Under the pieces are notes generated by a model. The model did not search any database. It worked only from the letters and a program-made list of their open reading frames with translations, and was not told where the DNA came from. The position numbers were made by a program, and so were the translations under genes. Below, one piece after another: positions 18,183-26,775 of a stretch of DNA of 64,000 bases (positions are counted from its first letter, which is position 1; each line of letters starts with the position of its first letter). The stretch is from positions 651,060 through 715,059 of the forward strand of contig NZ_LMLR01000010.1 of the NCBI RefSeq assembly GCF_001422645.1, read 5' to 3'. This stretch comes from Arthrobacter sp. Leaf69 (GTDB lineage Bacteria; Actinomycetota; Actinomycetes; Actinomycetales; Micrococcaceae).

Positions 18183-18485
18183 CTATCGGATGGGATCGTG
18201 GACGGTGACGAGCTTGGTCCCGTCCGGGAACGTGGCTTCAATCTGGACGTCGTGGATCATCTCCGGGACGCCTTCCATAACGTCCTCGCGGCCCAGGACG
18301 GTGGTGCCGTAGCTCATCAGCTCCGCGACGGTCCTGCCGTCGCGGGCGCCCTCGATCAGCTCGTAGCTGATGATGGCCACCGCCTCCGGGAAGTTCAGCT
18401 TCAGCCCACGCGACTGGCGACGGCGGGCGAGGTCGGCCGCGACCACGATCATGAGCTTTTCCTGCTCACGGGGCAAGAGGTGCAT
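18183..18485 (-). CDS. ureA: Urease gamma subunit
   Basis: A 100-residue structural subunit beginning [11 protein letters not shown], with [11 protein letters not shown] and the C-terminal [20 protein letters not shown] typical of UreA. It is the first gene of the ureABCEFGD-NiCoT operon. An AAGGGAA ribosome site precedes the ATG. Confidence 0.96.
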   Translation of the reverse strand: MHLLPREQEKLMIVVAADLARRRQSRGLKLNFPEAVAIISYELIEGARDGRTVAELMSYGTTVLGREDVMEGVPEMIHDVQIEATFPDGTKLVTVHDPIR

Positions 18486-18540
18486 GACGGATTCCCTTCA
18501 CACCGGCGGTCACGGGCCTGGCGGCGCCGTGGTGTTGCCA

Positions 18541-18581
18541 GAGTAGACGGGGAACGTTTCCTGCAGGTTTCTTACGTCACA
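18541..18581 (-). promoter_or_regulatory. Urease promoter with a GlnR-like nitrogen box
   Basis: On the minus strand, TACTCT (18541-18546) fits a -10. In place of a good -35 there is GAAAC-CTGCAG-GAAAC (18557-18572), preceded by GTGAC four bases upstream (18577-18581). Actinobacterial GlnR boxes have the form GTNAC-n6-GAAAC, so this may be an activator site covering the -35 position. Recognition is by eye and the first half-site deviates from consensus. Confidence 0.4.
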
Positions 18582-18700
18582 AACTGGTGTGCAGCTGACG
18601 CAAGCCGGGGCCTGGGTTCCAGCCCGCCTCACGGCCGGAACGTTGCCGGTACCCCGCCGGCGGGCAGCTTCCGCCCAGCCTCCCTTGTTAGGGTGGAGGC

Positions 18701-19036
18701 ATGAAACTCCGCCTCGCCGCCCTGTCCGCTGCCACGCTCATGATCGCCCTGACGGGCTGCGGTCAGGTGCAGGACGCCGCGAACAAGGCCGTCAGCGATG
18801 GCGCGTCCCAGGTTGCCACGGCGGCCGGCAGTGAAGTGAAGAAGCAGGCCTGCGCGGTCGTGGAGGACGGCCTGGTCAGTGTCCAGGACAAGGAACTGCT
18901 GGGCGGTCTTGTCGCCGGTGCGGAAACCGCGGGTGTTCCCGCCGAGATCACCACCCCGTTGCGCCAGATCGCCGAGTCCGGCGACCAGGTCCCGGGCGAT
19001 TCCGTCAAGGCCCTCCAGGACGCCTGCGCCAAGTAG
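18701..19036 (+). CDS. Small predicted lipoprotein
   Basis: A 111-residue protein of unknown function. The lipoprotein signal ends in L-T-G-C (Cys20). The mature part is alanine-rich and helical, with two further cysteines (in Q-A-C-A and D-A-C-A-K) that could form a disulfide. A TAGGGT -10-like box (18689-18694) ends six bases before the ATG. The GGAGG between them is too close for normal ribosome binding, so the message may be leaderless. No domain is recognised. Confidence 0.75.
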   Translation: MKLRLAALSAATLMIALTGCGQVQDAANKAVSDGASQVATAAGSEVKKQACAVVEDGLVSVQDKELLGGLVAGAETAGVPAEITTPLRQIAESGDQVPGDSVKALQDACAK

Positions 19037-19047
19037 CGGCCGCAGGA

Positions 19048-19077
19048 CAAGGGCGGGCCTTAGCGCTTGCCCTTTTT
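19048..19077 (+). terminator. Possible intrinsic terminator after the lipoprotein gene
   Basis: AAGGGC (19049-19054) can pair with GCCCTT (19069-19074), and a T-run follows to 19077. It overlaps the C-terminal codons of the convergent gene. Confidence 0.35.
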
Positions 19078-19812
19078 CCGTGATCCCTTGCCCCGGCCCT
19101 TATCCGGGTTCGGCGCGTAGCGCTGCGCCACCTTGGGCTTCTTGACGGCCGGACCGCGGCGGTCCGGTTTCGGTTCCTTCTTCGGCTTCTCCTGCTGGGC
19201 GGAAGGCTGGCGGGAGCTCGCGGCGGTGCGGCCCCGGACGATCCCGATGAACTCCTCGATCACCTCATCCGTGCTGTCGCTCGGCCAGGCCACGGCAATC
19301 TCCGTCGTGGGTGCACCGGTGAGCTTCCGGGCCACGGTGTCCTTGACGTTGAAGTGCCGCGCCACGGACATCGGCAGGATCACCAGGCCGGCGCCGGTGG
19401 CCACCACCTGCAGGGCCATTTCCGGTCCGCCGAGTTCCGCCACGTCCAGGAACGTTTCCTTGGACAGGTCCGCCAGGGCCACCTCCTCGAACACCGAGAT
19501 CTCGTGTCCCTTGGGCGCCACCACCACCGGCTGCTCCTCGTACAGGGGAATCACGCTCAGCCCTTCGCGCTCCACCGGCAGCCGGACGAAGCTCAGGTCC
19601 GCGGTTCCGTCGCGCAGCACGGCGAGCTGGGCGCCGTCGTCGGACATAAAGGAGTGCAGCGGAACATCAGGCATCCGCTCTTCCCAGCGCCGGGTCCACT
19701 TGCCCGGCGTCACGCCGGCGACGTACGCGAATCGCAACTCCCGCGCTGCTGCTTCGGCCGGGACGGCGGCGGTTTCGTCGGGGGTCTGGGGCGTTTCTTC
19801 GGCTGCGGACAC
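19060..19812 (-). CDS. Stand-alone LysR-type substrate-binding domain protein with basic tail
   Basis: About 250 residues. Residues 20-190 resemble the effector-binding domain of LysR regulators (F-A-Y-V-A-G-V-T-P-G-K-W, then V-V-V-A-P-K-G-H and G-A-G-L-V-I-L-P-M-S), but there is no helix-turn-helix. The C-terminal 50 residues are lysine/arginine/proline-rich and could bind nucleic acid. GTG 19812 is chosen because a TACTGT -10 box (19819-19824) ends six bases upstream, giving a leaderless message; ATG 19842 is in frame but lies beyond that promoter. It is divergent from a DUF5997 gene. A split regulator or a sensor without DNA binding are both possible. Confidence 0.75.
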   Translation of the reverse strand: MSAAEETPQTPDETAAVPAEAAARELRFAYVAGVTPGKWTRRWEERMPDVPLHSFMSDDGAQLAVLRDGTADLSFVRLPVEREGLSVIPLYEEQPVVVAPKGHEISVFEEVALADLSKETFLDVAELGGPEMALQVVATGAGLVILPMSVARHFNVKDTVARKLTGAPTTEIAVAWPSDSTDEVIEEFIGIVRGRTAASSRQPSAQQEKPKKEPKPDRRGPAVKKPKVAQRYAPNPDKGRGKGSRKKGKR

Positions 19813-19902
19813 ATGTTCACAGTACCGCCCGGGCGGTCGCATAGCGGGTGTCAGTGCTCAGCGCCGGTGCCCAGTCAGGCTCTGGCCGGATACCCTTGAA
19901 CC

Positions 19903-20307
19903 ATGACCTCTGCAAACTCCCAGTCCATGAAGCCGGCCACCGTTGCCAAGAAGCTTGGCATCTACCTGCCCGCAACACCCCAGGAGTTCCAGGATTCGGT
20001 CATCTCCCGCGCCGATTTCGCCGAGCTTCAGGCCAACCCGCCGGAGTGGCTCGCCGAACTGCGCCGCAACGGCCCGCACCCCCGTCCGGTGGTGGCGCAG
20101 AAGCTCAACGTCTCCATCAGCGGCCTGGCCCGCGGCGGCGTCGAGGAAGCGCTGACGACGGCGGAAATCACCGCGCTGCTGCAGGCTCCCCCGGCATGGC
20201 TGGTGGCCGAACGCTCCACGCACGCTGCCGTCCGCGCCGAGGCCCAGCGGGTCAAGGACGAGGCCGCGAAAAAGGACGCCAAGAAGGCACGCACCGCCGC
20301 CGAGTAG
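19903..20307 (+). CDS. DUF5997 family protein
   Basis: A 134-residue actinobacterial protein of unknown function. The conserved stretch K-P-A-T-V-A-K-K-L-G-I-Y-L-P-A-T-P and the later P-P-E-W-L-A-E-L-R-R-N-G-P-H-P-R identify the family. A central segment (V-A-Q-K-L-N-V-S-I-S-G-L-A-R) could form a helix-turn-helix-like unit. The C-terminus is charged and lysine/alanine-rich. TACCCT (19891-19896) ends six bases before the ATG, again suggesting leaderless transcription. It is divergent from, and may function with, the LysR-domain protein. Confidence 0.8.
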   Translation: MTSANSQSMKPATVAKKLGIYLPATPQEFQDSVISRADFAELQANPPEWLAELRRNGPHPRPVVAQKLNVSISGLARGGVEEALTTAEITALLQAPPAWLVAERSTHAAVRAEAQRVKDEAAKKDAKKARTAAE

Positions 20308-20365
20308 CCGCGGTTCCTCGCCACTGGCTTGGCCCGGATCACGGCGAGGGTCATCTAGGTCCTGC

Positions 20366-20749
20366 TCAGTCCTGGTGGAGCTGGACGAAGTTCCCGCACC
20401 CGTCGTCGAACACCGCCGTGGTGCCGCCGGGACCGTCGGAGGGCTCGCCCTGGAACATCACGCCCTTGGCCGCGAGTCGATCGAACTCAGCCCGGACATC
20501 GGGCACACCGAAGACAATCGCAGGCATCCCGGCGTCGTGGAGTGCATTCATGTAGGTGGATCCGATCGGGTTGTCGCTGGGCTCCAGCAGGAGCCCGACC
20601 GATCCGCCGCCTGACCCTGCCGGGTCCTTCACGATGAACAGGTTGTGCTCCGGCATGACCAGAAGGCTCTCAAAGCCTAGAATTCCGGTGTAGAACTCGT
20701 AAGCGGCGGCGGGGTCTTTGACGTGGATACTGCACATTTTCAGTCGCAT
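20366..20749 (-). CDS. VOC family (glyoxalase/bleomycin resistance-like) protein
   Basis: A 127-residue vicinal-oxygen-chelate protein with two beta-alpha-beta-beta-beta units: V-K-D-P-A-A-A-Y-E-F-Y-T-G-I-L-G-F in the first and F-D-D-G-C-G-N-F-V-Q-L-H-Q in the second. The C-terminal D-G-x-G-N-x-V-x-L motif is characteristic. Substrate is unknown; such proteins range from lyases to antibiotic binders. TAGCCT (20757-20762) ends seven bases before the ATG, indicating a leaderless transcript. Confidence 0.85.
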   Translation of the reverse strand: MRLKMCSIHVKDPAAAYEFYTGILGFESLLVMPEHNLFIVKDPAGSGGGSVGLLLEPSDNPIGSTYMNALHDAGMPAIVFGVPDVRAEFDRLAAKGVMFQGEPSDGPGGTTAVFDDGCGNFVQLHQD

Positions 20750-20904
20750 GGGCCCTAGGCTACGCCGGGACCCGACCGGGTGTGAACCGCACCCGCCGCG
20801 GCGGGTTCCCGCAAACCCCGGACCATTGACGGCCCGCCTTCCATGGATTCCAATGGAATCAGCGGAACCGCGCCCGCCCGGGCCGGATCCCTGGAGGTGT
20901 TGGA

Positions 20905-21537
20905 ATGCCGTCCCTTTTCTATCCCGCCCCGTTCGCGCTGTGGCAGCTCCTTGCCCTGGCCGTCATCGTTGTGTGCGCTTCGGCAGGCTCGGTGTATCTC
21001 ATCCGCAGGCACGTGGCCGCCGGCGGTGACGTCTTGCCGGATTCAGTATTCTGGGACGGTTTCGCCGGACTCGCCATCGTTGCGCCGGCCGTGATCCTCC
21101 CCGCCTTGGCAGCACCGTGGGCGGGCCTGCTGCTGGGAGTCCTCGCCGTTGCCTCCGCTGCCGCCTCCTATTTCTGGACACCCAGGGAACTCAGCCGGCA
21201 GGAGGCCCGGCGTGCGTCCCGGGACATCGCAGCCAGCAACGAGGCGGCTGCCGCCAGGCACCGCAGCCTCCTGGCAAGATGGCAGCGCTACGAATTGGAC
21301 CCGGCGCTCAGCATCGACTACCCCGCCATGAGTGACTCCCGCCAGCCGGAGACCGCCGCCCTGATCCGCGCGATGAAGGACGCGGAGCGGCTTCGCGGCG
21401 GGACGGACGCAGGTTACGCCCCGGCCGTTGCGCGGCTGGAACAGGCCCTCGACGACGCCGAGCGGGCCGCCGGCGTCGGGCGCGAAGCCCCGGCCCGCCC
21501 TGCCGGATTCACCAGCACCGACCCGGCGCTCGGCTGA
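20905..21537 (+). CDS. Predicted membrane protein of unknown function
   Basis: A 210-residue protein. One hydrophobic helix lies at about residues 10-32 and a hydrophobic hairpin at about 48-90. A charged, alanine-rich, probably helical cytoplasmic region follows, containing several Arg-Glu pairs and a disordered proline-rich end. A GGAGG ribosome site precedes the ATG. No family is recognised. Confidence 0.7.
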   Translation: MPSLFYPAPFALWQLLALAVIVVCASAGSVYLIRRHVAAGGDVLPDSVFWDGFAGLAIVAPAVILPALAAPWAGLLLGVLAVASAAASYFWTPRELSRQEARRASRDIAASNEAAAARHRSLLARWQRYELDPALSIDYPAMSDSRQPETAALIRAMKDAERLRGGTDAGYAPAVARLEQALDDAERAAGVGREAPARPAGFTSTDPALG

Positions 21538-21610
21538 GCGCGCATCCCACCCGCTGGTCTCTGAGGCGGAACGTACCCACAGGCCACGGTCGTCCCCGGA
21601 AGGAAATCCC

Positions 21611-22246
21611 ATGACAGACATCACCATCATCGGCAGCGGCAACATGGCCCGGGCGATCGGAACCCGCGCCGTGGCCGCGGGACGTTCGCTGCAGATCCTC
21701 AGCCGGTCCCCGGAACACGCCGCCAAACTCGCCGCCGAACTGGGAGCTGACACCACCTCCGGAGGACTGGGCGATATCCCGGAGGGTGACATCGTGGTCC
21801 TGGCCCTCTACTTCGAACCGGCCAAGGAAGTGGCGACGCACTACGGCGACACCCTGAGCGGCAAGACGGTGGTGGAGATCAGCAACCCGACCGACCCGGA
21901 CTTCGATTCCCTCACCGTCGAACCGGGCTCCTCGGCCGCCGAGGAAATCGCCGCCTTGCTGCCGGGCGCGGAAGTGGTCAAGGCTTTCAACACGACGTTC
22001 GCCGGCCCGCTGGCGGCCGGGGCAAAGGGCGGGATGCCGCTGGACGTCTTCATCGCCTCGGACTCCGGGGACGCGGCCAACGCGGTCGCGTCGTTTGCGG
22101 CAGCCGCAGGACTCCGGCCACTAAAGGTTGGCGGGCTGAGGCATGCCCGGGAACTGGAGGGCTTCGAGCTCCTCGTCATGGCCCTGCAGGCCAACCCGGC
22201 CTACGAGTCCTTCGACTGGACCGCAGGGCCCAAGATCATCGACTAG
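21611..22246 (+). CDS. NADPH-dependent F420 reductase-like dinucleotide-binding protein
   Basis: A 211-residue protein. ATG 21611 has an AGGAAAT ribosome site and immediately precedes the Rossmann fold I-I-G-S-G-N-M-A-R-A-I-G. E-I-S-N-P-T-D, K-A-F-N-T-T-F-A-G-P-L and the C-terminal G-L-R-H-A-R-E-L-E-G-F-E-L-L are typical of the F420H2:NADP oxidoreductase-like family (COG2085). It may transfer hydride between NADPH and F420 or another flavin-like acceptor; the acceptor cannot be told from sequence. The frame open upstream to 21428 lies in the preceding gene. Confidence 0.82.
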   Translation: MTDITIIGSGNMARAIGTRAVAAGRSLQILSRSPEHAAKLAAELGADTTSGGLGDIPEGDIVVLALYFEPAKEVATHYGDTLSGKTVVEISNPTDPDFDSLTVEPGSSAAEEIAALLPGAEVVKAFNTTFAGPLAAGAKGGMPLDVFIASDSGDAANAVASFAAAAGLRPLKVGGLRHARELEGFELLVMALQANPAYESFDWTAGPKIID

Positions 22247-22250
22247 GGAC

Positions 22251-22733
22251 CTACAGTTCCACCGTGCCGCTTTCCCCCACGCTCATGCGGCTGTGCGTGA
22301 CCTTGGATTTGACCCACTGCAGCACCGTCGCGGCGGTTCCGCCGGGGCTGGTCCAGTATTCAGCGGAGTCGGAATCGACGTGAAGGAGCACCACGTCGGG
22401 GGTATCCGGGCCGTCCGGGAACCAGGCCTCCACCATCTGGTTCCACAGCTCATGGATTTTCTGGCGGTCGGTGACGACTTCCGCCGTTCCGGCCACCGAC
22501 ACCCATTCCGTCCCCTTGCCGAACGAGACGTTGACTCCCGGGTGCGCCCGGACATGGGCCACCTGCGAAGTGGTGATCGACGTGAAGAACCACATGTCGC
22601 CGTCGTCCTTCACGTCCTGGACGGCCAGCGGCCGGCTGACGAGCGCGCCCTCTTCGTTGACGGTGGTGAACATCCCGATCCGCGAATCGTTGATGATGTC
22701 CGTAACTTTGCTGATGTTCTCTGCGTCCGACAT
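22251..22733 (-). CDS. Pyridoxamine 5'-phosphate oxidase-like (general stress protein 26 type) protein
   Basis: A 160-residue split-barrel flavin or F420-binding protein. ATG 22733 has a GAGGTGA ribosome site. Blocks I-G-M-F-T-T-V, L-V-S-R-P-L-A-V, M-W-F-F-T and V-A-G-T-A-E-V-V match general-stress pyridoxamine oxidase-like proteins. It is convergent with the F420-reductase-like gene 4 nt away. Catalytic activity is unproven for most of the family. Confidence 0.83.
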   Translation of the reverse strand: MSDAENISKVTDIINDSRIGMFTTVNEEGALVSRPLAVQDVKDDGDMWFFTSITTSQVAHVRAHPGVNVSFGKGTEWVSVAGTAEVVTDRQKIHELWNQMVEAWFPDGPDTPDVVLLHVDSDSAEYWTSPGGTAATVLQWVKSKVTHSRMSVGESGTVEL

Positions 22734-22790
22734 GCTGTCACCTCGTTCTGGTTCCAAACAGGGGAAGGTCCCCCTCCCGCCAGCCTATTG

Positions 22791-22804
22791 GTAAGTTTGC
22801 TTAC
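22791..22804. promoter_or_regulatory. Inverted repeat, possible operator
   Basis: GTAAGTTTGCTTAC is a perfect 5-bp inverted repeat with a four-base centre. It lies between the PPOX-like gene and the permease stop, about 60 bases upstream of the PPOX start. No regulator gene is adjacent. Confidence 0.3.
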
Positions 22805-22853
22805 TTTCCAGTGGCCGGCGGGTGGAGGACCTTTGGTCCGTCGCGGTGGGGGC

Positions 22854-24377
22854 CTAGTACCCCCTCGGCAGGACCTTGCCCTTGAAGAACTCCGGGCGCA
22901 CCTTGTACATCACCAGCATGAGGACCACACCCAGCAGGATGACACCCATGCCCAGGACGAACACAAGGCCAATCCCGCCGACGGATGAACCGGAGCCGTA
23001 GGCCGGATCCATGGAGTCATAGGCGGTCTTGAAGAACATCACCAGCAGGATGACGCCGCCCAGGAGCGGGGAGAGGAACTTGAAGAAGAACGCCTGCGCC
23101 CCGCTGAAGGCTTCGCTCCGGAAGAACCAGACGCAGGCCAGGGCGGTGATGCCGTAGTAGAAGCAGATCATCATGCCCAGCGCGGTAATGGTGTCCCACA
23201 GGGCGTTCTCCGAGGTGGTCCGGGTGATCACGTAGAAACCCGCGGCGGCGATGGCGGCGGCGATCGTGGCGTAGCTCGGGGACTTGAACGTGGGGCTGAT
23301 CCGGCCGAACTGGGTCGGCAGCGCCTTGTAGTGGCCCATCGCCAGCAGCGTCCGGGCCGGTGAGACGAACGTCGACTGCAGGGACGCGGCCGAGCTGCTC
23401 AGGATGGACAGGGACATCAGGATGGCGAACGGACCCATGACCGGCCCGGCCAGGACGGCGAAGATGCTCCCCTGGTTTTCGGGGTTTCCGGCGCCCAGGC
23501 CTTCCTCACCGATGCCGGCGTACGTCAGCGTGGCCAGCGCGACGGTCATGTAGATGATCACGATGACGAGCACGGTGACGGTGGCCGCGCGGCCCGGGGT
23601 CTTCTCCGGGTTGCGGGTTTCCTCGTTCATGGTGAGGGTGACGTCCCAGCCCCAGTAGATGAAGATCGAGAGGGACACGCCGGCGGCGAAGGCCGAGAAG
23701 GATTCGACGGCAAACGGGTTGAACCACTCGGGCGTGATCGCGGTGGCATCGAAGGCGGTGCCGTTGGCGACGTGGCTGAAGGCGGCGATCGCAAACCAGC
23801 CGAGCACTAAGAGCTGGAACGCGACCAGCACGTACTGCACCCCCTTCGTGGTTTCCATGCCGCGGTAGGAGATCCAGCAGGCCAGCGCGATGAACACCAG
23901 CGTCGTGGCGATGTTCAGCGGCAGGTTCAGGGTCAGGTCGGCCAGTTCGGGGTTGCCGAACAGCTGGGCCAGCATCAGGTAGAAGAAGTCCACAGCCACG
24001 GCTGCGAGGTTGGAGAGCACGATGATCGTCGCGGCGATCAGTCCCCACCCGCCCATCCAGCCGATCCAGGGACCGAAGGCGCGCGATGCCCACGTGAAGG
24101 AGGTTCCGGCGTCGGGCATGGCGTTGTTCAGTTCGCGGTAGCCGAAGGCCACCAGCAGCATCGGGACGAAGCCCACCAGGAAGATCGCCGGCAGCTGGAC
24201 CCCGACCTCGGCGACGGTGGGGCCCAGGGCCGCAGTCAGTGTGTAGGCCGGCGCAATACAGGACACACCGATAACGACGGCGCCGATCAGGCCCACCGAT
24301 CCGGCCTTGAGGCCCTTGGCGCTCAGTCCTGCGTGGGTGTCGTGCGAGGTCTTGGCCGCCGCGTGTTCGGTGCTCAT
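22854..24377 (-). CDS. APC superfamily amino acid/polyamine permease
   Basis: A 507-residue transporter with about 12 membrane helices. The APC consensus region in helix 1 reads G-V-S-C-I-A-P-A-Y-T-L-T, followed by the helix 2-3 segment F-G-Y-R-E-L-N. It overlaps the stress-protein gene by 4 nt (ATGA) and is the last gene of the operon headed by putrescine oxidase. A polyamine such as putrescine is therefore the most likely substrate. Family is firm; substrate is from context. Confidence 0.85.
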   Translation of the reverse strand: MSTEHAAAKTSHDTHAGLSAKGLKAGSVGLIGAVVIGVSCIAPAYTLTAALGPTVAEVGVQLPAIFLVGFVPMLLVAFGYRELNNAMPDAGTSFTWASRAFGPWIGWMGGWGLIAATIIVLSNLAAVAVDFFYLMLAQLFGNPELADLTLNLPLNIATTLVFIALACWISYRGMETTKGVQYVLVAFQLLVLGWFAIAAFSHVANGTAFDATAITPEWFNPFAVESFSAFAAGVSLSIFIYWGWDVTLTMNEETRNPEKTPGRAATVTVLVIVIIYMTVALATLTYAGIGEEGLGAGNPENQGSIFAVLAGPVMGPFAILMSLSILSSSAASLQSTFVSPARTLLAMGHYKALPTQFGRISPTFKSPSYATIAAAIAAAGFYVITRTTSENALWDTITALGMMICFYYGITALACVWFFRSEAFSGAQAFFFKFLSPLLGGVILLVMFFKTAYDSMDPAYGSGSSVGGIGLVFVLGMGVILLGVVLMLVMYKVRPEFFKGKVLPRGY

Positions 24378-25288
24378 TGGGGTGCCTCTCCGGACGTGTC
24401 ATTCGACGTGGACTGGTTCTGGTGCTTGAGTTCGTAACCGCTGGGAACCACCAGCATCGGGACCGGCAGGGCGCGCAGGATCCGGTTGGCGGTGCTGCCC
24501 AGAAAAATGGAGCGGGCCTGGGCAAGGCGGCTGGAACCGATCACCATGACCTCGCCGTCTTCCCAGTCGAGGTCATCCACGGCCTCTTCGATGCTCCGGC
24601 CCTGCGCGACGACGACGTCGGTCTTCGCCGCCAGCTGGACGCCCGACTGGTTGACCGGCGCGGCGGCCGCAACGGTCTTCTCCGCGTACTCGCGGGCGGC
24701 CGCAGCCGCGTCGCCGGAGTTGCCGCCGTCGAGCGCCAGCAGGGATACCACCCGCAACGGGACCTTCCGGTTCGCCGCCATGCCGATGGCGAAGTCGAGC
24801 AGTTTTTCGGCCCCTGCCCGGGTGCCAAGACCGCAGCTGATCCGGGTCAGGGCCTCCTTGCGGTGGTAGCCGTGAGGCGCCAGGGCCACCGGAACCGTGG
24901 ATGCATGGAGCAGCGCACTGGCAACGGAACCGATGGTGAACCGCTTGAAGAGCCCGCCGCTGGTTGCCCCGATGACCAGGACGTCCGCCCCGAGTTCCTC
25001 GGCCGCCTCGATCAGTGCATGGGCATCGGAGTCGCCGCTGCGGATATGTGCCTCCGCCGGGACGTCGGCCGGAACGAGGGCGAGGGCCTCGTCGAGCCAT
25101 TCACGTGCCTGCTCGTTAAGGAGGGTCTCGAAACCGGCTTTGGGTGCATGCGCGGCGCCGAACTGCTGGACCTCGGGCACCACCAGTACGAGGTCCAGGC
25201 TGGCGCCGCGTCCGCGGGCCATCGCTACGGCCAGATTGACGGCATCATGGCCTCTGGCATTGGCTGAATACCCCACTACGTAACGCAT
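24374..25288 (-). CDS. Tandem-domain universal stress protein
   Basis: A 304-residue protein with two UspA domains (about residues 1-145 and 150-290). Both keep nucleotide-binding motifs: V-I-G-A-T-S-G-G-L-F-K-R in the first and V-I-G-S-S-R-L-A-Q-A-R in the second, each followed by a G-S-x-A or G-S-T-A segment. It lies between putrescine oxidase and the permease, translationally coupled to the permease. This placement suggests a role in transport regulation or coping with H2O2 from the oxidase; that is inference. Confidence 0.88.
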   Translation of the reverse strand: MRYVVGYSANARGHDAVNLAVAMARGRGASLDLVLVVPEVQQFGAAHAPKAGFETLLNEQAREWLDEALALVPADVPAEAHIRSGDSDAHALIEAAEELGADVLVIGATSGGLFKRFTIGSVASALLHASTVPVALAPHGYHRKEALTRISCGLGTRAGAEKLLDFAIGMAANRKVPLRVVSLLALDGGNSGDAAAAAREYAEKTVAAAAPVNQSGVQLAAKTDVVVAQGRSIEEAVDDLDWEDGEVMVIGSSRLAQARSIFLGSTANRILRALPVPMLVVPSGYELKHQNQSTSNDTSGEAPQ

Positions 25289-25336
25289 CTGGCCGATCCT
25301 TTCTGAACTGTTGGCGGGTTGGTTGGAGGCGATGGG

Positions 25337-26737
25337 CTAGCTGGCAGCTGCGGGGGCACGGTCTGCCGCTGCCACGATCCGGGCCGCCGTGCCGCGTCCC
25401 ATCCGGACTGCACCGTCGACGTGCTGGTAGCCCTCGGCGGCGAGATCCGAGCACGACCAGTAGATGGGGCCGACCGGCGCGAGCTGGTCCTTGCCGTAGC
25501 GATGCAGTCCGCCGAGGTCGTAGCTGGCGGCATAGGCTCCGCGGGTCCATTCCTCGGACCCCCAGTCCGACTCGTAGTAGACCTTCGGCTCGAGGGCCTT
25601 GTCGCCCAGGAATCCGGCAATCGATTCCAGGATGCTCCGGCGGCGCTCCTCGGCGCTGAGCTCGAACATGGCGTCGGCCTTCTCATCCGAGACGAAGCCG
25701 ACCAGCGTGCCGCGGGGATCTTCATGGTTGGTGTTGTCGTAGACCTCCTGGACCAGCGCTCCGGCCCCGAAGCAGGTTCCGGAGAGTCCGTCCTCCCGCC
25801 AGAACGGGCTGCTGTAGACGGCGTGGACCTTGATGACCAGGCCCAGAGACTGGTGCTGGTGCATCTGGTGCTGGCGGCGCGGCAGCGGCGGATTAAAGGA
25901 GACCCGGGAATACAGATTCGGCGGTACCGCCATGATCACGAAGCGCGCATTCACCGTGGCGCGTTCGGATACGGCGGTCACGGTGCGCCCTCCCGCATTT
26001 ACTCCCGCGGCGGCACCCCAGTTGATGGTGCGCACTGGGCTGTCGAGCACCACGTCGTCGCCCAGTTCGGCGGCTATCAGCAGGGAGACCTGCTGCATCC
26101 CGCCGACGACCCGCTTGTCGAGGATGAAGTCCTCGTCGGTGAGGTGAGAGAAGGATCCGGCCGAGGCAGCCATCAGGACTGCCTGCAGGGCGGAGAAGGC
26201 GTGGGCGGGTTTGGTCAGCATGCCGCCGGCAATGAAGAGGCCAATGTTGTTGCAGGCTTCCTCGTCCGGGGAGTTTTCGCGCAGCCAGTGGTGGAAGGAA
26301 ATGGTGTCCAGTTCACGCGCCTTGGGGTGGGCCCACGGCTCAGTGGGACCAATCTCGGCGGCCAGGGAATCCAACAGGGCGGTGAGCTTCGCCATTTCGG
26401 CCGCGGTGGTTTCGCTGACCGGGAACGTATCGCCCGTGTAGAGGGTGCGTTGGCCGTCGGAACCGATGTAGACGGACTGGCCCTCGCGGTACCGCGAGTA
26501 GGTCTGCAGGCCAAGCTCGTCGATGAGCGCCAGCAGTTCGGTCTGGTCCGGCGAGACCCACTGGCCGCCGATCTCAAGCATGGCGCCGTCGATCGTGTCG
26601 GTCCACGTGCGGCCGCCGACGCGGTCGCGTGCCTCCAGGACGGCCACGCTCAGTCCCGCCTTCTTTAGTTCCCGGGCTGCGGTCAGCCCGGCTGGGCCGG
26701 CTCCTACGATGACGACGTCGCGGTCAAGTTCCAGCAT
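25337..26737 (-). CDS. puo: Putrescine oxidase-like flavin monoamine oxidase
   Basis: A 466-residue FAD-dependent amine oxidase. The dinucleotide fold V-I-V-G-A-G-P-A-G-L-T-A-A begins at residue 8, followed by the E-A-R-D-R-V-G-G-R-T motif. The C-terminal S-D-L-A-A-E-G-Y-Q-H-V-D-G-A FAD site completes the fold. The length and sequence resemble Kocuria and Rhodococcus putrescine oxidases, which produce 4-aminobutanal, ammonia and H2O2. ATG 26737 has an AGAGGA ribosome site; the upstream ATG 26794 lies in the operator and is rejected. It heads an operon with the stress protein and permease and is divergent from a TetR gene. Confidence 0.85.
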   Translation of the reverse strand: MLELDRDVVIVGAGPAGLTAARELKKAGLSVAVLEARDRVGGRTWTDTIDGAMLEIGGQWVSPDQTELLALIDELGLQTYSRYREGQSVYIGSDGQRTLYTGDTFPVSETTAAEMAKLTALLDSLAAEIGPTEPWAHPKARELDTISFHHWLRENSPDEEACNNIGLFIAGGMLTKPAHAFSALQAVLMAASAGSFSHLTDEDFILDKRVVGGMQQVSLLIAAELGDDVVLDSPVRTINWGAAAGVNAGGRTVTAVSERATVNARFVIMAVPPNLYSRVSFNPPLPRRQHQMHQHQSLGLVIKVHAVYSSPFWREDGLSGTCFGAGALVQEVYDNTNHEDPRGTLVGFVSDEKADAMFELSAEERRRSILESIAGFLGDKALEPKVYYESDWGSEEWTRGAYAASYDLGGLHRYGKDQLAPVGPIYWSCSDLAAEGYQHVDGAVRMGRGTAARIVAAADRAPAAAS

Positions 26738-26775
26738 GATGTCCTCTCTGCGGCCGCCCGGAGTGATGCGGGCCA

